The notes under the pieces were generated by a model that saw only the letters and a program-made list of their open reading frames with translations, had not been told where the DNA came from and made no database searches. Of a DNA stretch of 64,000 bases, positions 28,701-43,700 are shown piece after piece; position 1 is the stretch's first letter, and the number at the start of each line of letters is the position of its first letter. Location of the stretch: positions 25,260,469-25,324,468 of the forward strand of contig NC_057790.1 of the NCBI RefSeq assembly GCF_014905175.1. The letters are read 5' to 3'. The DNA comes from Aphidius gifuensis (lineage: Eukaryota; Arthropoda; Insecta; Hymenoptera; Braconidae). The position numbers and the translations under genes were made by a program.

Positions 28701-31700
28701 TTGCATTTAATTTTAAATATTATTAATCATTTTGTGGAAAACAATATACCTGGTTTGTACAGATTCATTTGTATCAGATATATTACGAACCGTGATGGCA
28801 AAAAAATAAAAAATTTATATAAATTTTTTTCTACGTTTTTAAATAGATTTTTTCGTTTGATTTTTCTTGAATAGAATTGATTAAAGTGTCTACTTTTTTC
28901 GTGTAATAAATTTTGATTATTTATCTCGGAAAAAAACAACAAAAAATTATTATTGGAAAAAAAACAAAACAACCTATCTGTAAATGAAGTCATTTTTTTG
29001 TTTTTTTTAAATTTTTTTAATTGTTAATTTTGAAAATCAATTTTCAAAATTTATTTCATAGATAAGTCGACATTTTGACTGACTCGTTGCGAAAAAAAAA
29101 ATGGGAAATTTCTATTTGTAAATGTAGGATAAGGAGGAAATTTTGAATATGTGATTTTTTTTTTTTTTTTTTCACTATCCGACCGCTGTATTTACCTGCA
29201 CCTGATACATTGAATTAATTCAACGACTTAAAAAAAAATATTTCCAAAATACAAAGAGTACTAAAAACATAAAAAATATTCAAATTTAAATTTAAATAAT
29301 ATATTATTATTAATTAATAAACATTTATCGAAACACTCTCCAACATTCAAATTAATTTTTTATTATTACAATTTTTCTATTACATTTACTAAAATAAATT
29401 CAAACTAATTAAATATATGAATAAAAATAAATATAAACTTTCACTTATAAAATAATGACAATGTAGAAAAAAAAAAAAAATAGTTTAATTAGCAGTTTTG
29501 TAAATATTAATTAATAACATAAAAAATTAACACGCGTGTACATTATTATGAAAACAATTTGTAAAATGATATAGCCTATTTAAATAATGTAATATGAATC
29601 TCTTTCATCATTGATTAAATTTGTTATCAGAGAATGTCGTTAATTGTCATTGCAATAATGATGAAAATGTTGAATGTTGACCTCAGTTGTGAATTTCAAA
29701 ATACATGTGAATATAATATTATTTTTATGTAATAATATATGTGTTGAAATTTTGGTTAATGAAGAGAATGTGGATGAGACAAATGATTAAAGTGTATGTA
29801 GTATATAAAGGGAGTATATATATGTGGGTTTATTATCATAATATGTCCTCCCATTTCACATTGTGTAATGACTGGGGTACGATAGCTCCGAAAATGAACG
29901 TGCCATGAAGTTAAACGTGAAACGTCATCGTCACGTGCAATCTTCAGCTGAGCGTGTAAAACACAATTATTAATATAATAATATACACAGCATGCGTATA
30001 AATCGTGTCTCTATATATAAATGCTGTTAAATTGAAAAAAAAAAAGTACCTATAATTATTATTTTTTTAATTGATTCAATTTGTCTTGATTTATTTTTCA
30101 TTTTTTTTTTTACTTAATTTTAAATGTTTAAATGTTAAATGAATTTGTTAATTTATTTTTCATCGAAGCCATGTGAAAAATTGTTTATTTATTTTTTTTT
30201 TTTTTGGTAAATTGAATGTCAAATTGTCAACTTAGTTTACACCAATAACCTTTGGAAAATCATACCTGTCGAATTTTGATTGAACTAAACTTTATACTGA
30301 CTAAATTTGATTTTTTTTTTTTGGATTTTTTTCAGGCAAAATTGGAAACAAAGGCACTAAAAGCAAAAAGGCCCGGATTTACAGATGAACGATACAACGA
30401 GACTAGTTATTACGTGGAAAATGGTGAGTTTTATTTTATTTTTATTTTATTGTTTTGACATTATATATAGTTTATTTTTTATTTGTGATTCAATGTTTGT
30501 ACCTTTTTTTTTATTTATTTTTCTCACACGTTAAATGAATTTTTTTCTTTAATTTTCTATTTTATTTGCTCTTTAAATATTGTTGAACAAGTGTTTGTAA
30601 AGTATTTTTACTAAGAAAATATCAAATAATAATTAGCTTTTATTAACGACAAGTATTCTTGATAATTTTTTAAAATAAATTTGTATATGTATATTCTTTA
30701 GTAATAATTAAATGTAATAATTAAAACAGTATATAAAATATTTTATTTATAAAATATAATAACAGTAGCAATAAAAGATAAACTTAATGGTAAACAAAAA
30801 TTTTAACTGATCATATTTAGTTTACATGTGAGACTCAAAAACACTATTCATACACAGTGTATATATTTATATGTATACACTATGTACACAACACTTGTCC
30901 CAATAACTATTTGCTTTATGAAAACAAAAGTCTCTATGTATTTTCCCGAAAGCTTGCAAGCTGAAATGGCCAAGTGTACATTGCCTTTTGCGTTCCAACG
31001 AGCTTTTACATCAAACAAATTCCGATTAGTTTAAATCTTCTTAGAACAATAGATACATGTTTTTTTTTATTACAAGATTTTATCATTTGAATATCTAATT
31101 ACTATTTTAATCTAAATTTAGAAAATATATTTTACATCTATTTTATTAACAAACCAACCAGGTCATTCAAGATTGTAAATTATTCAAAAAATGGATCCAA
31201 AAATATAAAACTGTTATTTATAAAATTTAGTATAAATTTTTAATTAAATATAACAATTCCAAAAAAATAAAATATCAAATCAATTTTATTTTTAATATTA
31301 TTTGGACAGTTTATTGGAATTTTTTTTTTTTTTTTCTATTTTTCTCATTACTATGACGTTGATTAAATTTAAAATGAAATATTTGTGGTTAAATATAAAT
31401 TAAATTAAATCAGCTTAATTCTAATAATCCATATCACCAATAAATTTTTAACGAAAGATAATATAAATGAAATATTTTCAATCAAAATAATAAAATTAAT
31501 TAAAATACTTTATTTAAAAATCAGTCAATAATTTTTTTCAATTTTATTTTCAAATAATAATAATAATAGTAGTTGCAAATTTATCTATGAAAATTCAGAG
31601 ATAAATATATTCTTTCATCGAGCTTCTTATGCGTCCGATCAAGCATTTTTTTTTATTTATTTTTCTTCAATTCACTCGGAGAATATATCGACATTCAATA

Positions 31701-34700
31701 TCCGTTCTATATTTAAATAATAAAGGCCTTTTTCCCATACAAAGCTTCACAAATATACAAAACTATCTCGAAACAAAGAACTATTAATATTATACCTGAG
31801 AATATGAATCTACTATACAAAAAAATAAAAATCCTTTTTACCATGTTTTATGAAAATAGCACAACTGAATCGGACCTTATCTGAATTTTTTTTTGTAAAT
31901 TATATGCAATATTTTTTGAATTTATTTCTCTTTGCATGTATATATTTCAAATAATGTTAATATTCAATATACGATAGTCGTATAAAAGCCCGTTAAAAGT
32001 CTATTTGGTTCAAAAAAAAAAAATAGTTCAAAAGCATCCTTCTCCGTATACTTACAGATGATTTAAAAAAAAAAAAAAAATGAAAGCAATTTAACGCCCA
32101 TGCTTCAGAGCATTTTAGGATATACGTGATCCAAATCTAAATCTAATCTGACCAGATCTGGCCTTCTACTGTCACTCTACTTACACCAAGTTTCAACCAC
32201 TAGAATTCAATATATATATATACTTTAGTAAGCGAATCAGCAAACTACAAATCTTTTAAAATTTATTTTTTTGTTTTATATTTTTTTTTTTTTCTTTTTT
32301 ACTATTGAGTTTAAAAAATCCCGGGGCAGTAATTCGGACATTTCTAGAGGGGTTGTCGGGTAGTCAAGTTTAAATCATGAGTCTACACGATGTTGATATC
32401 CATCTCTCTTGATTCTCTTCGTCTCACCACCTCTTTTTTTTTCTATTTTATTTCTTTCAAGGATTTTTTCTATCACTGTGTGTATGTATTCGTATATACT
32501 TTTCGTTATTCAATTCAACGAATTTTCTTGGTTTTTTAACGCTATAAATTTTTTGAAAAATAAATTTGACTCTATCTCAATGTATTATAATTATAAAAGC
32601 TACAAAATTATTTTATTTTTTAATTTATTTTCATGTATTTATTGTAGAAATTATATCAGCTAAAAAGCTCTTGTGTTTTTTTATAAATTTATGAAATTTT
32701 AAACTGTCATAAAATGAAAATTTTAAGATTTTTATTAAATTTATTAAAGTTTGTTTTTGTTTTGTTTTATTTTTTAATGAGATGAAAATTAGTTGGAAGC
32801 AAGTATATTTAATCAACTAAAATTTGAGTAATCTTATTTTTTTGACTGATTCAACTTTCAAGGTACTTATAGACCTAAAAAGAGGGATTTAATGTAAAGC
32901 TATAAACAATTCTGAATGAAATATCCATCGTTTCAAATATTCTGAAGACAATAAATTTATAATGTTGATACTTCTGTTGATGGAAATTAATATTTCATAG
33001 TAATAATAAAATACTCTTTATATTTTCTATTATTATATCTATCATATAAGGAGATTTTAAAATTATTTTTTATTCAGAAATGTACAATATGTTTTACAGA
33101 AAATTGAACATTGTTTTATAAAATTTTTTTAGTTTTTTTTTTTGAATGATAAATCAAAGTGAATTATTGACCAAGCATATTCAAAACAACAATTTATTTT
33201 TTTTATCTTTTAAAAAGATTATAGATTTGTTTGAAAAATAAAAAATAAAAAAAATTTCATTTGTAAATGTACATAGTAGAAAATACATAAATTGTATATT
33301 TAAGAACCAATAACAATTTCAATTTTACAAAACAACAAATCAATTGATCTATCTCTATGATATATATTTTCATTAATCTATTTACCTTTGTAAACGTCAG
33401 TCTTTTTGAAAAAATAATAGTAGAGACTAGAGATGAAAAAAGAATTTTACTTTTTTACTTAAATTTTTAACGAGCTAAAATGAATGGACAGTTGGAGTTT
33501 GTGGTCTTTGTACAATATACTTTTAAAAAAAAAACTTTGTAAATATCTTTTGGGAATAAACTTTTACAAAAAATATTTTCAAACAATTATCATTTTAAAT
33601 AATATCAACATTTTTTTGCTATTATATTGTCAACATTAAATATTCACTTAATTTTTAAAAAACTTATAATAATCTGTATGAATATAGCAAAAAAAAAAAA
33701 TTATGACATAATTTATCAAAAAAGTTAACTTAAAATATTTTTTAAAAAGTTCATATTTAAATGAAAAATTAATAGACAAGTATGGATATTTTTTTTCTTT
33801 GTTTTTATGGAGTTTATTTAAATGTATTCTGTATGGAAAAAAAATGTACTTTTTTTATTTCTTTATAAAATCTCTACAGATTTACGTTAAAACCGGTAAT
33901 TTTTGTACCTCAGGCTATATCTAGTCGACAACTGTATGCAACTATAGAAGACACTTTGGTATAGGTTGAGAATGCCTTGACTAGTAAAAGCCCCGAAGCA
34001 AATAAATGAAAATTTCTCAACTTTTGCATTTATTTTCTATGCCGAATATTCAACGGTGAAAGCATCTGGCAATCAAATCGTCTCGCGATATACTACTACG
34101 AAAAAAAAAAAACAAGTTAAAAAAAAGGATTTTTCTCACAGTATATATATGCATTAACAAAAATAGAAAAAATAAAATATAAATACTGCAAACAACGAGT
34201 CAAAAATGTCACAATATACTACATTTACCTTTCGTATTATTTTTTTATCGTATTTTACTTTTTTTTTTTTTTTTTTTCAATATAAAATGATACATATGTA
34301 TATATTTCAAATTGAAATCGTGAAACTTTATACATCTGGATAAAAATTAACAGCAATGAAAGTTCAACAAACGCATATGTTACAATTATTTGATTTATTT
34401 ATTTTTTTTTTTTTATGTGAATAAAAATAAACAAAAAGTATATTTAAATCAATGTCATTTTAATGTATCAAATATTTTTTTATTAAAAAAAAAATATATT
34501 TAAAAGTATTTTAATTATAAAAAAAATATAAATTATATTTAAATAATTTATTGGTAATTTTAAAAATCATGTTTGATAAAGCTGATGAATAAATTTTTGT
34601 GTATAATTTAATAATAAAAAAATAGTGAAAAATATTTTTATAATTTAACAAAAATTTATTCTTTATTAATTTTATAATTTTGTAATTGACAATTATTAGT

Positions 34701-37700
34701 TTCAAGTTTTAATTTATATTATTTATTCAAGTTTTATTTCAAAAATTTTATGTAAACAAATTTATACATTAATAGTGCATTTACGTTTCGATGAACTTTT
34801 TCAGGTATTTTCACACAATATAACGACGTTAAATAATAAGTCAAATATTCAGTCCTGTCATTTCACCAACACGTATGAATTTCATAGTCAACATTCGAAG
34901 AGGTTCAACCCAAAAACTCTCTATATATTTTATTTTATACATTTGTATACAAAATATTCTATGCCATCTAGTTTTTTATCTCTTTCTCCAACTTTTCTAT
35001 TGTTTTCTTTATTTTTTTTTTAAACATATATATGCAAATACACCTGTCTTACTACTCGTAATTTGATGAAAAAAAAATAAATAAATTATACCATTATAAT
35101 CACCAGCTTTTCATAAATTTTTGAATAATAATAATAAACCAAAAAAAAGTTTAAATTTGAAATTATATACGACATTTTAAAATATAAAAAATGATAAATT
35201 TAAAGAATTTTTTTTTCTTCCATTTACAATAATAATATAATTGTCGTGAATAAAAAAAATATATAAAATGAATAAAAAATATTTAAATATTAATGAGTAT
35301 AGTGTAAAAAAATAGTGGTGTATATTAAATAAAACTATTGAGGTATATAAAGTTGTTAAAGTTGATGTAACAAATTCATGGCCGGTATGAAAACTAAATA
35401 GTTGAAATGGAATTTTAAGTTTAATCGAAGTCATAAAATATAAACGTAAGAAATAGATGTATATATATTTTCTAGTATTTTCTTGGTTTTATATATACAC
35501 ATTGTAGCATTGTATAATTTGAAAAATCGATACTTAGTATTATTAAAATATACAGGGTTGAATACATTTACCATTAATCTTGTCTGACTTAATACTCTGC
35601 TTTACTACTGTGAACGTCCTTCAACGTGTCAGACAACTTTCGTATTAATCCTTCTTTTTAAACTGAATAATAATAATTTAAAATTCACAACAAATATGTG
35701 ACACAGTTTTCACGAATTGTTAATAACTTTATTATCATTTTTTAATAATAATTTCATCGTCAAAAAAATATACTATTTTTTTTCATAAATTCAACGTGTC
35801 ACTGGTTTTTTTTTTTCTTTTTTTGTAAAATTAATTTAATATCAAGTAGAGAGTAAATATATTTTTTTTTTTCCTCTAATCAAACTCACTTTGTATATTA
35901 GTAAAATTGTTTTATTTTAATTTTTCATCAAGTTTTTATAGCCAGGAAAAATGAGGAAAAATGAAACTGAAAATTAAAAGGATTTTTAATATTTTTTTTT
36001 TTCGACTTATCTTTGAGAGTTTGAAATTCATTTAAATGAGATTGTTGAATGTTAATAGTACTTGCATGTGGGAATTGAAAACCTGGACAATCCTTGTGTA
36101 AAAAAAAAAAAAATATAATTAATATTAAATAAATGAAGTATTTATTTCGTTAAGTCGAATCAAATATAAAATCAATTATCAATTTTCCATTGGAGAAATT
36201 TTATAAGGATAATAAATTTTCCACTATCGTCTGGTTGTGATGGTTTAAAATTGTTACAAGTTTCTGATAAAATACATTTAAACAAGTAGAAAAAATAATA
36301 AAAATAAATAAACCAAATATAACATTAAATATATTAAATAAAACAATAATCTACTTTGCACTTTGCTTGATACTATTTTTAATATAAACAAAATAAAACT
36401 AAAATAAATACAATAAAAGTAAATAAAACCAAATAATTTTTCTTCATATAAATAAATTATATAAAAACTATTTATTTAATTCATTTTTTTGTTATTACAA
36501 AAATAATGTTTGATCAAAAAACAAAAATAAAAAAACTCAATTAAAAATTTAGTCCATCGTCTGTACAGGATTTCACATTACCGGATTATTAACCCCTATT
36601 TTTGTACCAATCATTTTTTGATTATTTTTTTTTTTTTCGTTGTGTTTATATCTGTCCACCCATCAATCTCTTGTTCTCCTAAATTTTCCACGAATATAGT
36701 CTACAACGGAAATGATCTCTTTGAAATAACAAAAAAAAAAAAAAAGAAAAACAATTTTTTTTTATGATGAAAATTCGAATAAGATAATTATTGACAGTTT
36801 GAAATGTTCATTCTATTTTTCTTTTGTGATTTTCTATTGTTTTCTTTTTTTTTTTTTATTTCATTTTTTTCTATTTTACTCAATCAGTCGAGTTCAATTG
36901 GATCGATCTGAGCACAATCACGCATTCAGTTGAGCAACATGAACAGTTGAACAAACTTCAAATCAAATTTGACCAAAGAAAATACACTGTTGTTATTATT
37001 ATACATGAAAAATCTATTTCATTAAATGACTTGTTATTTATTCGTGCAAAAGCAAGTATTCTTTTCTATTTTTTTTTTCTAATTTTATAACAATTTTAAA
37101 AGCGTACAGAGTTCAAAGGGTTACAGCCAAAGTAAAATGATTACCATAGTAAAATATATACCTACTTGTATAAATATATATATATAATCAGAGGTTGCTA
37201 GGTAGGTAAAAAAAAAAAAAAAAATTAAGAAAAAGAAATTTGTGTATTATTACGTCAGACGCAACTCGGTAGCAGGAATTCCTTTCGCGTCTCTTGTAAA
37301 GTCCGGAAGCCTCAGGGGAATTATGCAAGTCACCGTGGTTGGTGTTAAAAAAGCAAAAAATAAAATAAAACTAAAATGAGGGCAGATGAAATGAAAAGGA
37401 AGAATAAAAGCAGGTGTGGAGATATTTTCTAGCCTTGTTTTTCCTTTACCTCTTTGCCATGTTTCATCCAGGTCTCAAGAACGCGCGTTAAAGTTTCTTG
37501 AAGCTCTCAAAAATCTTCCAGCACTTTGCTCGTTTTCTTTCTCTTGTCTCTTTTTTTTTTTCCTTTGGTTTATTTGTGTTACAAACACATATTTGTGTAC
37601 TAACATATAACACAAAAAAAAAGGACAGAGAGAGAGAGAAAGTGCAATGTGCAACGAGAGAGTATTTTTATGAAGATATATACACATTCGCACACAAACG

Positions 37701-40700
37701 AGTAGCATTGTTTTCTGAAACCACGAAAGAGCCGTTGAGTTGTTGAAAAGTCTCTTCACTTTTCAAGTCCAGTCTGTCATGTGTATACATACTTATCATG
37801 ATATTTTTTTTTTTTTATACTATTTTCTATATCATAAGTAAGCATCTAATCTTCTTGGCACGTTTTTATTATTATTTTTTTTTTTTTTCATCATCATCAT
37901 CACCTATGTGTAACATCAATTTGAATCATTGTATTTTTGTTTTTTTTTTTTTCTTTGAACTTTGATTTTTAATCTCCATTGACATAGTCAAATGATGCAG
38001 GATTGAGGTTACGAGTTTCTAATGATTTTTCAAGTTTAACCTGAAGCTTATTGAAGATTAAATTTGAGATTTATTGTTGAAGATGAAATGATTTTGTTGC
38101 AGGTCTTCGTAAGGTTTATCCGTACTATTTTACATTTACAACGTTTACCAAAGGCAGATGGGTTGGTGAAAAAATACTGGAAGTATTTGCACGTGAATTT
38201 CGTGCTCATCCAGCTGAGGAATATGAAAGATGCATTCGTGCTGGTACACTTACAGTCAATTATCAAACTGTTGATGTTGACTACAGATTGCGTCACAATG
38301 ATCTACTAGCAAATATTGTGCACAGGTAAGATTTACCAAATACTATAATTAATTAAATTAATTACTATTATCTCCAATTCAAAATAAAATAGTTACTTAG
38401 TTTGTTTATTTTAATTATTAACAAATGAATTTTAATATTCTTCAGCTTTTTGAAAGCTCGTTTATATATTTTTTTAAATTTTAACAATATTTTTTTTTAA
38501 TGAACAAACTTTATTTTTAAATACCTATCTACATTAAATTGTTCGTAAATTATTTTGTCAATAAAACGACAGTAAAGTCAACCATTACATTTTTACTATC
38601 GAAAATAAAATAAATAGATCTATCTAAAATTAAATTTAAAGAAAAAATGAAATATGAAAAATTCTATCAAATACAATAAATAATATATGATGAAAACTGT
38701 CACCAAAGAAAAAATAAAAAAACACGAATATTATGAAATATTTTCCAAGAGAAAAAAGAGTGAGAAAAAAAAAAAAAAAAAATGATATGGAAATTCCTCT
38801 GTTGGATGCTTTTCTACTTTATCCTTTTTGAAAACGAGTGGCGTGGCTTAACCCAGTCAGAAAGTGCATATATCCTTGAAAATGATAAAGCAAAAGGAAA
38901 AAAAAACAAAAAAAAAAATGTGAAACAAGCACTGGCCTTTAACACTAGAATTGGACAATTATATAAAATTTATATCTATCCTAAAACAAACGTGTGGATA
39001 TTAAATTTTCATTATTATTTTTTCTAAAAGTTGATGATTAAAAAATAATAATAATAATGTTAATCAATGAGGGTTGGTAAAAGCTCGTCTGTATTTTTTT
39101 TTTTGCTAAAAATATTATTTTTTTTCCTCACAATGTTTTCAACAGATTATATTTTACTGTTTTACTTTGATACAAAGTGAAAATGTTGATTATATAATCC
39201 AAAGATGTGTACAGCATCAGAGAAAAAAAATATAAATTAATACAACAAGAACAATATCAATATAAATGTACTTGTTATTTTCAAAGTGTTTGTTGGTTTT
39301 TTTTTTTTGTTATTTTTTTTCATTTCTAACGGTTTGTTTTATTTTTTGAATTTATTTTTAAACTGTTGATTCTTGTTGGATGCAGTTGAGACATTTATCC
39401 TGTCCAAATAAATCATGTCAAAAGTTTTATAGTTTTTACAACAATCTTGGCAATGAGTTCAATTGAAAATCAGAAATATATATTTGTACACCGACACTTG
39501 TGATGAATTCTTTTACAAATAAGACATTTACAAAATAATCGAATTCTGGCCAACTTGTCAATTTGTTGAATTTATAGACTTGGAAGACTCTGAACCAAAA
39601 TAAACAAAAAACACGTCTGACTGTGTAATAAAGTAGCTAAAGTTTGTTAAAAAAAAAAAAATTTATCTCTAAAATCATTCATGACAATTATTACAATACT
39701 CTTCTAAAAAAATTTTATTACTTTTTTATTTATTCAAATTTTTATCATCCTACAATACAAGTAAAACTAGTCGAAAAAAAGCATTTTTTTTATCCCAAAT
39801 ATTTGTTGTTATGATAAAAAAAAAAATCCCCAAGTTCTTTTGTATGTTGTTAATATTTTTTTATGAAAAATAAAAATGTAAAGTAAGTAAAAAATATGGT
39901 AAAGACAAATTAGCTTGAAGAAGAGAAAAAAAAAAGTCAGTAGCCAATTTTACTGGATAAAAAAATAAAAAATAAGGGTAGCAAGTGAAATTCAACACTC
40001 AGTGACTTTTTTATTTATTTTTTTTATTATTATTATCATCGTCATCATCTTCTTTTCACCGCTTAAAATATTCTTCTTACTCCAGTAACACACCGCAGTC
40101 TCTTAAAAAGCTCCAATTAAGCTCACCTGCCTCGCTAAAAATAAGTAAAAGAAAAAAAAACTTTTTATTCACTATATGCTGCGCGAGTGACATTTATATG
40201 ACCGTAATATTTATCTGTATATATTTTTAAATACATCTATTAAATTTTTATATTGATGCTTTGTTTACAAGTACCACAAAATCACATTAAATTTAACGAA
40301 ATAAACGTTTCAAAAAATTTTAATTAATACTCTATCAATAGTCCAATTAATTTGAGTATTATTTTTCAAAAATAACTACCTTTTTTTTATATTTTATCTC
40401 TTAATTGAATTTTTTTTTCATCACACATACAACATGAATTTTTTTCTACTTACATTTATTTATTTTTTTGTTAAAATTATAATTACTCTGATGCCAGACA
40501 AAAAAGGTTATTTATATATTTTTTAAACAAATCCATCAATCTTTTATTCAAACTGATTACATATCACATTTGATGATAAGCAATGAAGAGAACATAAACT
40601 ATTAAAAATACAACTGAAAGAATAACCACAACGTTGATGATTATGCACATTTTTCATAAAGGCACATAAAGGCACGCAACTTGATCGTAACTTTTTTTTT

Positions 40701-43700
40701 TTTTCTTTCATCGATCGTCTTTTTTTAAATGTTATAATTGTATAACCGGAAATGTGACTTATATATATATAAATTTAAATTTATAAATTTATATTACCAA
40801 TTGGATTTCATATAGAATATTTAATAATTCATTTGGACATGAGAATGGCAATTTATAATTAACGATAAGTCATTTCAAATTCTATATATATTTTAACTCA
40901 ATGAAACTCAAATTTGTTAATTTAAAAATTAATATTTAATATTCACTTTTAGCCAATTTATAATTATGGTCAAATATTAACACTGATATCGAAAAATTCC
41001 ATTGATTTTACTTCCATTTCTACTGTTTCTTTTTTTATTTTTTTAATTGAATAATATTTTACGATTTTACGAGCAATCAATGATTTGATTTTTTAAAAAA
41101 AACCACTAAAGCTTTTTTTTTTATCTAAAGGATTGCATAGTTTTAAATTAATTTTTATTTGACAAAAAAAAAATGATAAGTTGGTATAAAATTCATTGTA
41201 CATTGATGTTTAAAATGATCAAAAAAAATTAGCATAATTATTAGTGATATGCCAATAAACGCATTACAAGGTAATTCAAATATTGTAATGGTATGTATGC
41301 ATTTGGAGTTTGCTATAAATGTCATCTATAAATGTCATCCTCAAATTTAACTCTCCATTATCCACCATAACAAACACAGAGTATAAATATAGTTAAAGCT
41401 TACTGGTAATAATAAAATATGAAAATTCATTGGTTTAATATTTGCTCGACAATGATTTTATGTTTTAAATATGACAAAAAGGACTATCATTTAACCAATG
41501 AATATCAAAATTAATTGAATTCGATTATGTTCGAAAGCACAGTAATTTTTTAATTATTTAAATACCAAAAATTTTATTTTTCATGGATACAAAAAGGGCA
41601 GAAAATTGTTACAAAATTAAATTTATATATTCGATTAAATAAAACTTAATTTATCATACTTCAAAAAAATATATAAAAAATATTACGTCACTCTAATTAT
41701 AAACGAAAAAAAAAAAAAGTTAAACTTTTGATATACGATAAAGTCTAATGATAAGAGAACCCGTAAAAATAAAAAAGCCTTCAACTTGAGATTAGAAGAA
41801 TCCAAATTAGTTATATAAATTCTGTTGGTTTTTTTTTTTAAATGTATATAAATTTAGGAAAAATAGTATACTTAAATATAAAATTATTTTGAAGATTTAT
41901 AAAATTTTACTAGATGTTTAATCGTAAAAATTTTTAATGAGTGGCAATGTGCAGCTTGCATAAAAAATATACTGCATCTTGTTGTAATATTTGAATATAT
42001 TATTTTCAATTTTAGACTGTATTTTTATGTCTTTTTAAAAAGTCTTCAAAGAAATAAACTATTGAACACAAAAGATCTTTCTCAAGTGTTATTTGTCGTT
42101 TAATTTAATTAATTTCTTCATTGGTTTATGTATTGATGCATGAATAAATTGAGTACCATGAAAAGTTTCTAGTCTCAATCATCTTGAATGATAGAAACTG
42201 AAGGCAATTGTGTGAACAAGTTGAAGATGCAATGTTGAAAGCGGTCAATACCAGCCAAAGGTTAAAAATTCTCTCGCACGTTTGATCAATCAGTTGATTA
42301 ATCATCATCATCATCATATTTGATTATATTATTTTTCTATTTTTATGTTTAACATGGGGTCATCTACTTACATCATCAATTTATTATTATTTGGAGAAAG
42401 AATTTATATTTTCATATTTATTTTGTATTTAAATAATTTTAATTGATTATATATTTGTATAATAGTTTATTTTTTTGTTTTTATTTTTTTATATTAATTT
42501 TGCAAGTTTTTTTTATTTTAAACAAATTGAAATTTTATTTTTTATGCAAATAGTTTTAAGACTATTATTTATTTGTCAGAAAAATTAATTAATAAACGAT
42601 AAAAATAACGTGGATAATTTGTTGTCTTATAAAGTCAAGTAATTAAATTTATTTCAACTTGAATATTACAAAATTACTTAACTTTTTAAATCTTCAAGTA
42701 ATAGTTGAAATATTCAAATGATTTATTTTCTAAAAACAAGCATTCACAGTCAATTTTAATGTAAAAATAAACACTGACAAAAATTTTAGTTTATTCAAAT
42801 TTATTTTTCCAGTTCTGGTATTTTGTACTAGAAATATATATTTTATAAATACTCAAATTAAGCAAATAAATTTAATTTTGATATTTAATTAAATTTAAAA
42901 TATTATATACAATTAGTCAAATAAATATAAAAAATTAAATTAAATAATTTTGCTTTTATACTTTGCATTGATTCAAAAAAAAATAATTAAAAATTTATAT
43001 TTTAAATTTAAAATACTAAAACTAGATAAATCAATATATCATTTTTAATTTTGAATACTTGAATCTGACAGCTATAGATAAATATAAAATAACAATTTTA
43101 CCGCAGTTTCTCAATAATAAATGACCTCAGTGATAAAATTTAGATTATAAAAGCCAATAAAACAACAAAAAAATACCTGATGCATGCTCAGGGACACGAT
43201 TGAAAAAACAGCCTCAATATATACCACTAACTTTTAAGCAATTTTTTATTTCTCTAATTTTTCCCAGCCAACTTGATCATAAAAAACAAAATTTTTACTG
43301 TCGACAATAAAACGAAAAAACTTGTGGGCACAAAAAAAAAACCAAGTGGACACACACACATTTGTTCTTCTGAGTTTAAATTTTAAAATTTTTATACTCC
43401 TTTGTATCTGTTTTTATTATCTTCTCAACCGAAAAGATTTACAATGTTTTGTCATATACATAAAGGGTGAGAAAAATAAATAAATAATAACAATAATATA
43501 AATTTGTGTGTTGGTATACAAAAGTATAAATAAAGTAAAATAAACACAAAAATAAAATAAATAATGAGTAACGATCAACGAGAGGTAGTATTTAATACTT
43601 TTTGTTATTCAAGCAGTTGAGTTTTTTTTCAATTTTATTTATTTCTTTATCGCAGTATATAAAAAAAATAAAAACAAAAAATGTATGCCAGCAGTCAACA